Assembly (NCBI RefSeq): GCF_900108555.1
Contig: NZ_FNWV01000001.1
Location: forward strand, 62,001 to 126,000
Direction of reading: 5' to 3'
DNA: 64,000 bases
Source: Ruminococcus flavefaciens
GTDB lineage: Bacteria > Bacillota > Clostridia > Oscillospirales > Ruminococcaceae
How positions within the stretch are numbered: the stretch's first letter is position 1; every line of letters starts with the position of its first letter. The translations under genes and the position numbers were made by a program. Below the pieces are notes generated by a model, which had not been told where the DNA came from, did not search any database, and saw only the letters and a program-made list of their open reading frames with translations. Below, one piece after another: positions 35,397 through 43,473 of the stretch.

Positions 35397-35786
35397 CTTA
35401 TCAGCCTTTTTAAAGTTATTATATCCAAGTTCTTCAAGCTTGTCTGTAAGCTCATCAACAGTGTTTTTAGCAGCTGTATCATCAGAGGTGATAGTTATCT
35501 CTGTACTCTTATCAAGCTTGCTTATTTCAGCTACAAGCTTTTCAAGTGATAACTTCTCATTGTTGTAAAGATAATCATTTCCAGATACAGTTATCTCTGC
35601 ACTTTCTAACTGCTTATCCTCTACTGTAGTTGTCTCAGGTTCAGTTGTCTCACTTACTGAAGTATCATTGTTCTTACCTTTTTCTGACTCCTTGCCAAAT
35701 CCGCCAAAGCCTTTAAAATGTAAAAACGCCCATATAGCCAAAGCTATTATTGCAACTAATAATAAAAAACCTAAAAATTTCTTCAT
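35394..35786 (-). CDS. Membrane-anchored ExbD/TolR-like domain protein without motor Asp
   Basis: A 130-residue protein. One membrane segment (about residues 4-24, FLGFLLLVAIIALAIWAF) has no acidic residue. A Gly-rich turn and a Thr/Glu-rich linker (SVSETTEPETTTVEDK) follow. The C-terminal domain SAEITVSGNDYLYNNEKLSLEKLV...STEITITSDDTAAKNTVDELTDKLEELGYNNF has the ExbD/TolR pattern (strand, L-x-x-L helix, D-x-x-x-x-x-x-V-D-x-L). It is last of three linked genes, 11 bases after the ExbD-like gene. Function unknown; it may be an accessory stalk or cap for the motor. Confidence 0.7.
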   Translation of the reverse strand: MKKFLGFLLLVAIIALAIWAFLHFKGFGGFGKESEKGKNNDTSVSETTEPETTTVEDKQLESAEITVSGNDYLYNNEKLSLEKLVAEISKLDKSTEITITSDDTAAKNTVDELTDKLEELGYNNFKKADK

Positions 35787-35797
35787 TTCTATTTACC

Positions 35798-36373
35798 TCA
35801 CTTTGATATATTAATAGATGTAAAATATAAACCTTTATAATCACGCTGTAAGCTTATAAAAGCATCTTCAATAATTGGAACAGCTTTAGCAGTACCATAA
35901 GAGCTGCCGTCATATGTAAAAGTAGCGATTATAACATCATCGCTTTCAAAACCTGCTTTTTTTATGGACTCTTTAAGCTTGTCTTTCAACTTGTATTGAT
36001 CGTCTGAACTTATCTCATTAAGCTTTTTGTTTCCTGATAAAACACTTAATGACCATACATTACCGCTTTCAACTTCGTGAAGATTAAAAGCAAGACCACT
36101 TCCGTCATTGTATGCACTCAAAGCCTCCTGATTGGCAGCTGCATTTGAATCAGCGGTCAGAATACGCTCCCATTCCTGTGAAGCTTTCTCACGCCATTCC
36201 TGCTGTTCCTTTTCATTCTCTGCCTGCATCTCTGTATATGAAGCTTCTGCTGCTTTTGCTTTTTCCGAGACATTTTCAACGTCGATCGAACTGTATAGAA
36301 CAAAGAAAAAGAGAATTATCATAGTAACATCAAGAAGCGATGTAAAATCAAGAATTATTTCACGTATCTTCAT
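35798..36373 (-). CDS. ExbD/MotB-like motor subunit
   Basis: A 191-residue protein with a single membrane segment LDFTSLLDVTMIILFFFVLYSS (about 8-29). Asp15 lies at the position of the protonatable Asp of ExbD, TolR and MotB. An amphipathic coiled-coil (about 33-70) and a C-terminal globular domain ending in IIEDAFISLQRDYKGLYFTSINI follow. The ATG at 36373 overlaps the ExbB-like gene by 14 bases; a longer reading from an upstream GTG has no ribosome site. With the ExbB-like partner it forms an ion-driven stator unit by family logic. The cargo is unknown, and no TonB partner is in the window. Confidence 0.78.
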   Translation of the reverse strand: MKIREIILDFTSLLDVTMIILFFFVLYSSIDVENVSEKAKAAEASYTEMQAENEKEQQEWREKASQEWERILTADSNAAANQEALSAYNDGSGLAFNLHEVESGNVWSLSVLSGNKKLNEISSDDQYKLKDKLKESIKKAGFESDDVIIATFTYDGSSYGTAKAVPIIEDAFISLQRDYKGLYFTSINISK

Positions 36374-36887
36374 TATAATCGTATCCTCGACGTTTTTGAG
36401 ACTGGTCAATACCACTCTTCCTGAGTTTCTTTATAAGAGCCAGATGACGCTGTATAAGATCTTCTACATCTGAGAAAAAAATCGAATTTATTATTTTAAA
36501 GGTAATAGCGAATATTATTCCCCATGTTGTAGATGTAAGGGCATCAAAGAAACTGCTTTTTGCATTACTGATAGCCTCTGCATTTGTCATATCAAGTCCA
36601 AGCAGAGCAAAAACCGTTCCAAGCATACCCAGCAAAGGGAAAATAGATATCAATGTTATAAAAAAGGTATAATAAAAATTGATCTTTCTGTAATTATCGA
36701 AGATCTTATCAATTTTATCAACATTATATGGATCGTCACTTGTTGCTTCCCAATCGTATATTTCGTTATCAACTGACTTTCTGCATTGTTTTACTTTATA
36801 ACATACAATAGCTGTAACTACAGCAGCAATACCTATATAAAGATCAGATGAAAAAATACTTTGCAATAACTTAGTAATAATACTCAT
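36360..36887 (-). CDS. MotA/TolQ/ExbB-type proton channel protein
   Basis: A 175-residue membrane protein with three segments (about 15-31, 72-97 and 118-138) in ExbB order. PLLGMLGTVFALLG is the ExbB/TolQ hallmark, and the later ALTSTTWGIIFAITFKII holds the channel Thr region. It is shorter than ExbB and TolQ (about 230-244). The C-terminal tail is basic. It has its own consensus promoter and GAGGTG ribosome site. First gene of the trio; a partner of the ExbD-like proteins downstream. Confidence 0.85.
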   Translation of the reverse strand: MSIITKLLQSIFSSDLYIGIAAVVTAIVCYKVKQCRKSVDNEIYDWEATSDDPYNVDKIDKIFDNYRKINFYYTFFITLISIFPLLGMLGTVFALLGLDMTNAEAISNAKSSFFDALTSTTWGIIFAITFKIINSIFFSDVEDLIQRHLALIKKLRKSGIDQSQKRRGYDYNEDT

Positions 36888-36904
36888 ATTATCACCTCTT
36901 TTTT

Positions 36905-36933
36905 ATTATACAGCATTAAATTCCAAATTGCAA
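36905..36933 (-). promoter_or_regulatory. Promoter of the ExbB/ExbD-like trio
   Basis: Minus-strand TTGCAA (36933-36928), 17-bp spacer, TATAAT (36910-36905). Confidence 0.8.
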
Positions 36934-36958
36934 GTATATTTGACAAAAATCCATAAAT

Positions 36959-36984
36959 AAAAAACTCCGCTAAAAAGCGGAGCT
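36959..36984 (-). terminator. Terminator after the flippase-like gene
   Basis: A 7-bp stem (36965-36971 with 36976-36982) of CTCCGCT type, with a T tract on the minus side (plus ATAAAAAA before it). Confidence 0.8.
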
Positions 36985-36990
36985 GAACTT

Positions 36991-38049
36991 TTATTCCTTT
37001 TTGTTTTTTTCTTTTTTTAATCTTATGATACGATCTGCTAATGTGACAAATCCGCCAACAAACAGCACAAGATAGAAAGTAAGTCCGCGGCTGATAAGCA
37101 TTGCAGGCTTTACAAGACCTATTCCGAATATTTCTGTAAATGCAAGCAGGAAACAGCCTTCGGATATACCGGCAGCTCCCGGCAGAGGAAGCATTTCTAC
37201 AGCAACTGCTATCATTATCTGCAAAGTTATGATATCAATATAACTTGTATCACTCAGACCATATGCACGATAAACTATCCATGTAACTGTAAATAGTAAA
37301 AGCCTTTGTATAAACGTAAGGATAAAAACTTTAAGGACGACAGACAGATTTTTCTTTATATAGTCTGAGCCCATAGCATATGTATCGCATATTCCTATAA
37401 GCTTTTCTGTATATTTTTCTTTATTTTTACGTTTGAGTATCCTTATCTTTGTAAGAAGTCCGACTACTTTTATACCAAGAGCTCTCGCCCATATCGGTTT
37501 CAGGAATATAAGGATCAATGCGGCTATAAAAGAAAGATTCAATACAAATCCCAATACTATCAGCCATTTCATATCAAAAGCATATTTTGCAACAACATCG
37601 TAATTGAATGCAAGGAAACCAATTCCCATAAGAATGAGTACTGATTTGTAAGCAATAGTTATGAGCAGCATTATAAGCGTGGAATAACCTATATTGATCT
37701 TATCCTTCTTCATATGATACATCTGTACAGGTTGACCGCCTGTGGAAGAAGGCGTTATATAACAGAAAAAGAATCCAATAAATGAATACTTCAGACATTT
37801 CCAAAAGCTTATCTTTTGATTAAGGACTCGAAGCATATAGTGTATTATGACAGACTCTCCGGAAACAAACAGTAAAGCTGTAACTGCACCGACAGCGATC
37901 CACATAGGATTTGCTATACGTATGTCACGGATTATTTCCGTAAGTTCCTGTTCCTTAAAAATAACGTGCAGTGTAAAAAATGTAATTACGAGAATAAGTC
38001 CTATATTCAAAACATATTTTAGTATTTTTTTTATTAATGTCACCCCCAC
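36991..38049 (-). CDS. Lysyl-PG synthase transmembrane-region (UPF0104/flippase-like) protein
   Basis: A 352-residue membrane protein with about eight to nine helices, matching the flippase-like N-terminal region of MprF (also AglD-type). Signatures are GFFFCYITPSSTGGQPVQMYHM and EMLPLPGAAGISEGCFLLAF. It carries no synthase domain. Such proteins are proposed to move lipids or lipid-linked sugars across the membrane. The start is GTG, which is uncertain because the ribosome site is weak. A consensus promoter 27 bases upstream of the start suggests good expression. Confidence 0.85.
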   Translation of the reverse strand: MGVTLIKKILKYVLNIGLILVITFFTLHVIFKEQELTEIIRDIRIANPMWIAVGAVTALLFVSGESVIIHYMLRVLNQKISFWKCLKYSFIGFFFCYITPSSTGGQPVQMYHMKKDKINIGYSTLIMLLITIAYKSVLILMGIGFLAFNYDVVAKYAFDMKWLIVLGFVLNLSFIAALILIFLKPIWARALGIKVVGLLTKIRILKRKNKEKYTEKLIGICDTYAMGSDYIKKNLSVVLKVFILTFIQRLLLFTVTWIVYRAYGLSDTSYIDIITLQIMIAVAVEMLPLPGAAGISEGCFLLAFTEIFGIGLVKPAMLISRGLTFYLVLFVGGFVTLADRIIRLKKEKNKKE

Positions 38050-38083
38050 TGCATTAGGATCTATGTTTAGTAACTCAAATTAA

Positions 38084-38112
38084 ATTATAACACATCATCC
38101 TACCTTTGTCAA
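38084..38112 (-). promoter_or_regulatory. Promoter of the flippase-like gene
   Basis: Fully consensus minus-strand TTGACA (38112-38107), 17-bp spacer, TATAAT (38089-38084). Confidence 0.85.
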
Positions 38113-38184
38113 TACAAAACGTAATAACGAAAATAAAAATAACAATTCGCTTCATTTATACATTTATATGACAAATACGTTTTC

Positions 38185-38218
38185 AAAAGAAAAACGCCTT
38201 CTGAAAAGAAGACGTTTT
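38185..38218 (-). terminator. Terminator after the GGDNF-EAL gene
   Basis: A stem at 38191-38202 with 38207-38218, with one internal mismatch, and a T-rich run on the minus side. Confidence 0.65.
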
Positions 38219-38230
38219 ATGATATTTCAC

Positions 38231-39934
38231 TTAATCAGGCACACCACTATCAATTATGTAATGATGCTTTATAAGTCTGTCCTCAAATTCATCAAGTGGC
38301 AACGGTCTGTCGAAATAATAGCCCTGTGCAAAAACACATTGATTATTTTTCAGTATTTCAACTTGCCTCTTTGTTTCAACCCCCTCAGCTACACATTCCA
38401 GACCAAGCTCTTTCGCCATGCCGACAACATACTTGAACATGACATTTCTTGTACTCTGTGAGTTTTCTTCGTCAAGCGGCAAAAAGCTTCTGTCGACCTT
38501 TAGCACATTCCACGGAACTTCACGAATAAGATTTAACGATGAATATCCCATTCCGAAATCATCTACCGAAGTACATATTCCTGCCTGCTGGAGTCCGCTT
38601 ACAACACGTTTAAGGTCGCGGAATTCCACGTCTGTCGTAGTTTCGGTAAGCTCTATCTCAATATAATTATGAGGAACATTGTTCCTATCAACTATCTCGA
38701 TAATGTGATCGAGCAGATCAACATCCATCATGTGCTTTCTTGAAAGGTTAACTGAAACACGTACGACCTTATGGCCTTCATCAAGCCAGCGTCGAATATC
38801 TTTACATACATTGTCAAGCATATAAAAATCCAACTGGCAAATATCCGTACTGTATTCAAGTACAGGGATAAATTCCATAGGCGGTATGATCTTTCCTTCC
38901 TTGAACCATCTGCACAATGCTTCTGCACCGACCAGTTCGCCTGTCTGTATATCGATCTTTGGCTGATAGAATACTTTAAATTCCTTATTTTTAAGCGCAA
39001 TTGGAAAAAGCTGCTGTATCTTCATACGTTTTTCCTTGCCGATCTCCATTTTATCATCAAAGAAAACGATACTGTCTTTGCCGCCTATTTTTGCAGCTTG
39101 AGATGAAGATAATATCCTATCCATGATATCTCCGGGAGTTTCATACACAAATTCATCTGTTATACGAAAAACACCTGTGCTTGCTGAAACCATAATACGC
39201 TTCTGATTGTTATTATCATAAACGACAGGAACACCTTTTACGATCTTTAAAATATCATCAAGGAGCTCATCTTTGAATACGGATACAAAATTATCTCCGC
39301 CAACACGGCACACGATTCCATTATCGCCAACAATATTCTCTATCATATTAAAGAAGTTTCGCATAGCGATATCGCCGTTATTTCGGCCAATCTCACGATT
39401 TATAAGAGTGAAATGCCTCAGATTATAATAAATTGCTGTATGACCGCTGAGAATTCCCTTTTCATCGAGATTTTCGATATATCTTATAAACGATCGAACA
39501 TTTCTGTAACCGTACTCATCGTAAAAAGTAAACTTCTCGACTACGTTCTGAAGTCTATTACGGCTTATAAAGCTTAAAACCGTACGCATAACCAGATCCA
39601 CTCTCTGAACATCATCAGCTGAAAGCGGAGGTATCTTTTCACTTCTGTAAGCACTGCATTTAACAACAGCCATAGATTTAGTCACAATACGTCTGCTGAT
39701 TATCTCTACACAATCCTCACCGTTATCATAGCCAACAAAGACATCACCTTTGTTAGCCTTTTCATTGCTTATATTTTGGTAAAATTCGGTTATCCCTTTT
39801 GATATCTTGAAAAATTTACATAAATCAGCTAATGCATTTTTTATTTCTTCGATATCAAAGCTTTCAACATCTGTCATCGTATATAATAAAGCATCAAATA
39901 AACGATAATATTCCAATAATTCTTCATTTCCCAT
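38231..39934 (-). CDS. Degenerate GGDEF plus EAL domain protein (c-di-GMP phosphodiesterase)
   Basis: Soluble c-di-GMP signalling protein of 567 residues. The N-terminal part (about 1-140) is unassigned and may be sensory. The GGDEF-type domain has GGDNF (212-216) in place of GGDEF, so it is unlikely to make c-di-GMP. The EAL domain looks intact: GAEALCRW with E338, VNLSRKH, DDFGMGYSSL and VAEGVET. Together this indicates a phosphodiesterase with a substrate- or GTP-sensing GGDEF remnant. The ATG at 39934 has CGGAG upstream; a longer reading starts upstream of the predicted transcript start. Confidence 0.92.
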   Translation of the reverse strand: MGNEELLEYYRLFDALLYTMTDVESFDIEEIKNALADLCKFFKISKGITEFYQNISNEKANKGDVFVGYDNGEDCVEIISRRIVTKSMAVVKCSAYRSEKIPPLSADDVQRVDLVMRTVLSFISRNRLQNVVEKFTFYDEYGYRNVRSFIRYIENLDEKGILSGHTAIYYNLRHFTLINREIGRNNGDIAMRNFFNMIENIVGDNGIVCRVGGDNFVSVFKDELLDDILKIVKGVPVVYDNNNQKRIMVSASTGVFRITDEFVYETPGDIMDRILSSSQAAKIGGKDSIVFFDDKMEIGKEKRMKIQQLFPIALKNKEFKVFYQPKIDIQTGELVGAEALCRWFKEGKIIPPMEFIPVLEYSTDICQLDFYMLDNVCKDIRRWLDEGHKVVRVSVNLSRKHMMDVDLLDHIIEIVDRNNVPHNYIEIELTETTTDVEFRDLKRVVSGLQQAGICTSVDDFGMGYSSLNLIREVPWNVLKVDRSFLPLDEENSQSTRNVMFKYVVGMAKELGLECVAEGVETKRQVEILKNNQCVFAQGYYFDRPLPLDEFEDRLIKHHYIIDSGVPD

Positions 39935-39987
39935 TATAAACACTCCGTCCAAGTTATTTATTGAGAAAAACCTTCCCCTTAACATTA

Positions 39988-40016
39988 ATTATACCATTTT
40001 TTAGCATTGATTTCAA
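39988..40016 (-). promoter_or_regulatory. Promoter of the GGDNF-EAL gene
   Basis: Minus-strand TTGAAA (40016-40011), 17-bp spacer, TATAAT (39993-39988) with an extended TGG. It lies in the 208-base divergent gap shared with surE. Confidence 0.8.
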
Positions 40017-40083
40017 GTCATTTTTAATGTTTTTTAGTAAAAATCTCCAAAATAATAACACTTTTTTCAGCGATCACAAGTGC

Positions 40084-40112
40084 TTGAGTTTTTTTCTTTT
40101 ATATAGTATAAT
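40084..40112 (+). promoter_or_regulatory. Promoter of surE
   Basis: TTGAGT (40084-40089), 17-bp spacer, TATAAT (40107-40112). Confidence 0.75.
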
Positions 40113-40142
40113 AATAGCGTATTTTATTTTGGAGGATAATCT

Positions 40143-40856
40143 ATGCGTATTCTTATAACAAATGATGACGGTATAAATGCAGACGGCATTATAAGACTGG
40201 CAAAAACGGCTAAAGAACTCGGCGAAGTATGGGTAGTCGCTCCTCTCGAACAGCGAAGTGCTGCTTCACACAGTATTTCACTACATGATCATATTGATGT
40301 ATACCCATATGCTTTTCCAGTTAGCGATGTCAAAGCTTTTTCATGCAGCGGTACTCCTGCTGACTGCATTCGTGTAGGAAGTCTGAATATCATGCCATGC
40401 AAACCCGATCTTGTACTTTCAGGCTTGAATAATGGCTATAATGTAGCATCGGATATACAGTATTCTGCTACAGCAGGTGCAGCCTTTGAAGGCTCTTTTC
40501 AAGGCATAACTTCCATTGCCCTCTCGGAAGAAGCTGACAAACTGCATGAAGTCTCAGATGTATACTTACAAAGCATACTCAATGAATTTGCAGATAAAAA
40601 ACTTGGATACGGACAAATATTCAATGTTAATTTCCCCGGGTGTCCACTGAATGAATGTAAAGGAATACTTAAAGACAGAAAGGTCTCACACGGTATGTTT
40701 TTCCGCGACCGCTATATAGAGCTTGAAAAACTTGAAAACGGCGGTCTAAGACTTATGGTAGAGGGAGAATATAACGAAGATGCCGAACCTGATACAGATT
40801 TCAGAGCTGTTGTGGACAAATACATATCGATCAGCATAGTTAATAATATTGGATAA
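40143..40856 (+). CDS. surE: 5'/3'-nucleotidase SurE
   Basis: Metal-dependent nucleotidase acting on nucleoside monophosphates, 237 residues. The start MRILITNDDGINADGI contains the metal-binding NDDG. WVVAPLEQRSAASHSIS, CSGTPADCI and VLSGLNNGYNVASDIQYSATAGAA are diagnostic. Expressed alone, it has its own promoter, a GGAGG site seven bases before ATG and a terminator directly after the stop. Confidence 0.97.
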   Translation: MRILITNDDGINADGIIRLAKTAKELGEVWVVAPLEQRSAASHSISLHDHIDVYPYAFPVSDVKAFSCSGTPADCIRVGSLNIMPCKPDLVLSGLNNGYNVASDIQYSATAGAAFEGSFQGITSIALSEEADKLHEVSDVYLQSILNEFADKKLGYGQIFNVNFPGCPLNECKGILKDRKVSHGMFFRDRYIELEKLENGGLRLMVEGEYNEDAEPDTDFRAVVDKYISISIVNNIG

Positions 40857-40860
40857 AAAA

Positions 40861-40890
40861 ATCCCCTGTTTTCACAGGGGATAATTTTTA
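40861..40890. terminator. Convergent terminator between surE and asnB
   Basis: A 9-bp stem (40861-40869 with 40874-40882, loop TTTC) with A/T runs on both sides. Confidence 0.9.
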
Positions 40891-42426
40891 TCTCTTTACA
40901 AAGTACTCCTCATACCAAACAAGGAAAGTATAGATAGTCCAAACTTTACGCCAGTTATCAGAGTTTCCGCCAACATAGTCTTTATAAATTGCATTGATCT
41001 CATCAATATTAAAAAACTTTGCAGCCATATCACTGTTGAATTTTTCGCGTACATCTGCATTGTATCGCTCATCGGCAAGCCATATTCTGACAGGAACTAT
41101 AAATCCGAGCTTCTTCCTGAAAGCGATTTCCTCAGGAAGTACCTTTGCAGCCGCGGTTCTGAATGCTACCTTGTTCTGCTCCTCATTTACCTTGTATTTT
41201 GAAGGCATACGTGAAGCAATGTCAAATATTCTTCTGTCAGTCAGCGGCATACGTATCTCAAGTCCGCAGGCTGTACTCATCTTGTCAACGTTGAGGTAAA
41301 TATCTCCCTCAAGCCAGATCTGTATATCTACATCTGACATTTTAGTAAGTGGATCAAGCCCTTCAGTTTCATCATAGATGTACTTTACAAGATTTATAGG
41401 AAGTACACTTGGATCATAATGCTTGAGTATGCGCTGCTTCTCGTCTTCCTTCATAATATTGGTATTACCAACGTAGAAGGTCTTGAGATTATCTCCGTAA
41501 CGCTCAGCATTCCTGTACATATTATATCCGCCAAAGAACTCATCTGCGCCTTCGCCCGAATAGCAAAGCTTTGTATGCTCTGCTGTAGCCTTACAGCCAA
41601 GTGTAAATACGATAGCAGAAGCATCACCGAGAGGCTGCTCCATATTGTACATTACAAAAGGAACTATATCAAAGAAGTCCTTTGGCTGAATATTTGCAAC
41701 ACAGTGCTCAACATTCAAAAGCTCAGCTGTCTTTGCAGCAACTCTCGATTCATCAAATCTTTCCTCATCGTATCCGCAGGAATCAGCTCTTTTTGCATCA
41801 CTCATGGCAAGAACATAAGATGAATCAACGCCGCCAGAAAGGAATGACTCAGCAACTTCATCTTCGTCCTTGACCTCAGGGAAGATATTGGTAAGTGTTG
41901 TATGTATCTCGTCAGCCCAATCGTTAAGGGATTTGCTTTCATCAGGTTTGAATGTAGGAGTCCAGTAACGCTCAATAGTCAGTGTCCCGTCTTTAAATTC
42001 CAGCCAATGACCTGGCATGAGCTTTTTTACGCCTTTAAAGAATGTATCCTCACCTGCAACATAGGTAAGTGTCATATAGATCTGGAGCATATCAACATTC
42101 AGTTCTTTTACAAAACCTTCCTTACCGATAATGCTGCTGATATTCGTACCGAAAAGCAATCTGTTATCGGCTGTTATATAGTAATAAAACGGCTTTGTAC
42201 CGAACTGATCTCTTAAACAGAAATATTTATCCTCTGCATCATCGTAAAGACCAAATGCAAACATACCGTAAAAATGGTCAGCCATTTCCCTGCCCCATTT
42301 TTCATATGCTTTGATGATTATAGCCTTTTCACGCTCTTCACGGGAAAGTGTATTATCAATACCAAGCTCTTCGCAAAGTCCGCGCCAGTTCCTTATATGA
42401 CCTCTGTAATCACAGATTTTTATCAC
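40888..42426 (-). CDS. asnB: AsnB-like asparagine synthetase without catalytic Cys of the glutaminase domain
   Basis: Class B asparagine synthetase homologue of 512 residues. The C-terminal synthetase part is intact: SFLSGGVDSS (PP-loop, S197), SGEGADEFFGGY and RMPLTDRR. The N terminus is not: the protein begins MIKICDYRGHIRNWR, matching about residue 60-70 of AsnB, so the MCG catalytic Cys start of the glutaminase is absent. The GTG start has GAGGTG eight bases before it, and an in-frame TAA two codons upstream rules out a longer form. It should therefore use free ammonia, which is inference. Confidence 0.88.
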   Translation of the reverse strand: MIKICDYRGHIRNWRGLCEELGIDNTLSREEREKAIIIKAYEKWGREMADHFYGMFAFGLYDDAEDKYFCLRDQFGTKPFYYYITADNRLLFGTNISSIIGKEGFVKELNVDMLQIYMTLTYVAGEDTFFKGVKKLMPGHWLEFKDGTLTIERYWTPTFKPDESKSLNDWADEIHTTLTNIFPEVKDEDEVAESFLSGGVDSSYVLAMSDAKRADSCGYDEERFDESRVAAKTAELLNVEHCVANIQPKDFFDIVPFVMYNMEQPLGDASAIVFTLGCKATAEHTKLCYSGEGADEFFGGYNMYRNAERYGDNLKTFYVGNTNIMKEDEKQRILKHYDPSVLPINLVKYIYDETEGLDPLTKMSDVDIQIWLEGDIYLNVDKMSTACGLEIRMPLTDRRIFDIASRMPSKYKVNEEQNKVAFRTAAAKVLPEEIAFRKKLGFIVPVRIWLADERYNADVREKFNSDMAAKFFNIDEINAIYKDYVGGNSDNWRKVWTIYTFLVWYEEYFVKR

Positions 42427-42452
42427 TTTTTATTCACCTCTGGTAGTATAAC

Positions 42453-43445
42453 TTATATTTCTTCATAGATCTGTGGTCTGTTCATAAGAGCACCAAGTGC
42501 AAGTCTGACATCTCCGCCATTGAAAAGCACTTCATTTAGCTGCTCTGTTATAGGCATTTCAACATTCAAACGTCTTGCAAGCTCATATGCAGCCTTACAG
42601 CAGAAATAACCCTCAACAGTACCAACGCGCTCAACTGCTTCCTCGGGAGAAACGCCCTGACCGATAAGAATACCTGCGCGTCTGTTTCGGCTGTGCATAC
42701 TTGTACAGGTAACAATAAGATCGCCAATACCGGTAAGTCCGCTGAACGTAGTAACATCAGCTCCGCAGGCTTTTCCGAGACGAGCAATTTCATGTATACC
42801 GCGCGTCATAAGTGCAGCCTTGGTATTATCACCATAACCGAGACCGTCACAAATACCCACGCAAAGAGCTATTATGTTTTTCAGCGCGCCGCCTATCTCA
42901 CAGCCCTTAACATCGTCATTTAGGTATATTCTCATAAAGTTATTGCCGAATTCACGCTGTACATATTCAGCTGCTTCATGATTTGCAGACGCAGCAACAA
43001 TAGTTGTCGGCACACATCTTGCAACTTCCTCAGCATGAGACGGACCTGAAAGAACGACCATTTTATCTGTATGTATCTCCTCACAGATGACCTCGCTGAG
43101 CGTTTTCAGACTTCCTTCTTCAAGTCCTTTTCCTGTGTTTACGATGACCATATTGTCATCAACATAAGGAGCTGCTTCCTTAGCGACATCACGAACAAAT
43201 GATGAAGGAATTCCGAAAACCAGTATATCACAGCCTTTTACACAAGAGATATCGCTTGTCATGGCTATACTCTCTGAAACAGGAACACCCGGAAGCTTCT
43301 GAACGTGTTCTCCGTGTGAACGGATATCGTCTATCTCAGATTGAAATTTTGACCATACCGTAACATTATGTCTGCCGCAATGCTCAGCCATTATTGCAAG
43401 ACTGAGTCCAAATCCGCCCGAACCAAGTATAACTATATTTGCCAT
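42453..43445 (-). CDS. gpsA: Glycerol-3-phosphate dehydrogenase [NAD(P)+]
   Basis: Reduces dihydroxyacetone phosphate to sn-glycerol-3-phosphate for phospholipid synthesis. The 330-residue protein has the Rossmann start IVILGSGGFGLSLAIMAE, GPSHAEEVARCVPTT (PSxAxE), EIGGALKNIIALCVGICDGLGYGDN with the catalytic Lys, and the late STRGIHE-like ALMTRGIHE. The ribosome site AAAGGAG precedes ATG. It is downstream of plsY, consistent with one lipid-precursor unit. Confidence 0.97.
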   Translation of the reverse strand: MANIVILGSGGFGLSLAIMAEHCGRHNVTVWSKFQSEIDDIRSHGEHVQKLPGVPVSESIAMTSDISCVKGCDILVFGIPSSFVRDVAKEAAPYVDDNMVIVNTGKGLEEGSLKTLSEVICEEIHTDKMVVLSGPSHAEEVARCVPTTIVAASANHEAAEYVQREFGNNFMRIYLNDDVKGCEIGGALKNIIALCVGICDGLGYGDNTKAALMTRGIHEIARLGKACGADVTTFSGLTGIGDLIVTCTSMHSRNRRAGILIGQGVSPEEAVERVGTVEGYFCCKAAYELARRLNVEMPITEQLNEVLFNGGDVRLALGALMNRPQIYEEI

Positions 43446-43473
43446 AGCATTTCACTCCTTTCGGCTGAAAGCC

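Noticed and set aside
40888..42452. AsnB shortening due to a frameshift or wrong start
   Set aside because: An in-frame stop is two codons upstream of the GTG, the ribosome site is well placed, and gpsA ends only 26 bases away, so there is no hidden N-terminal part.
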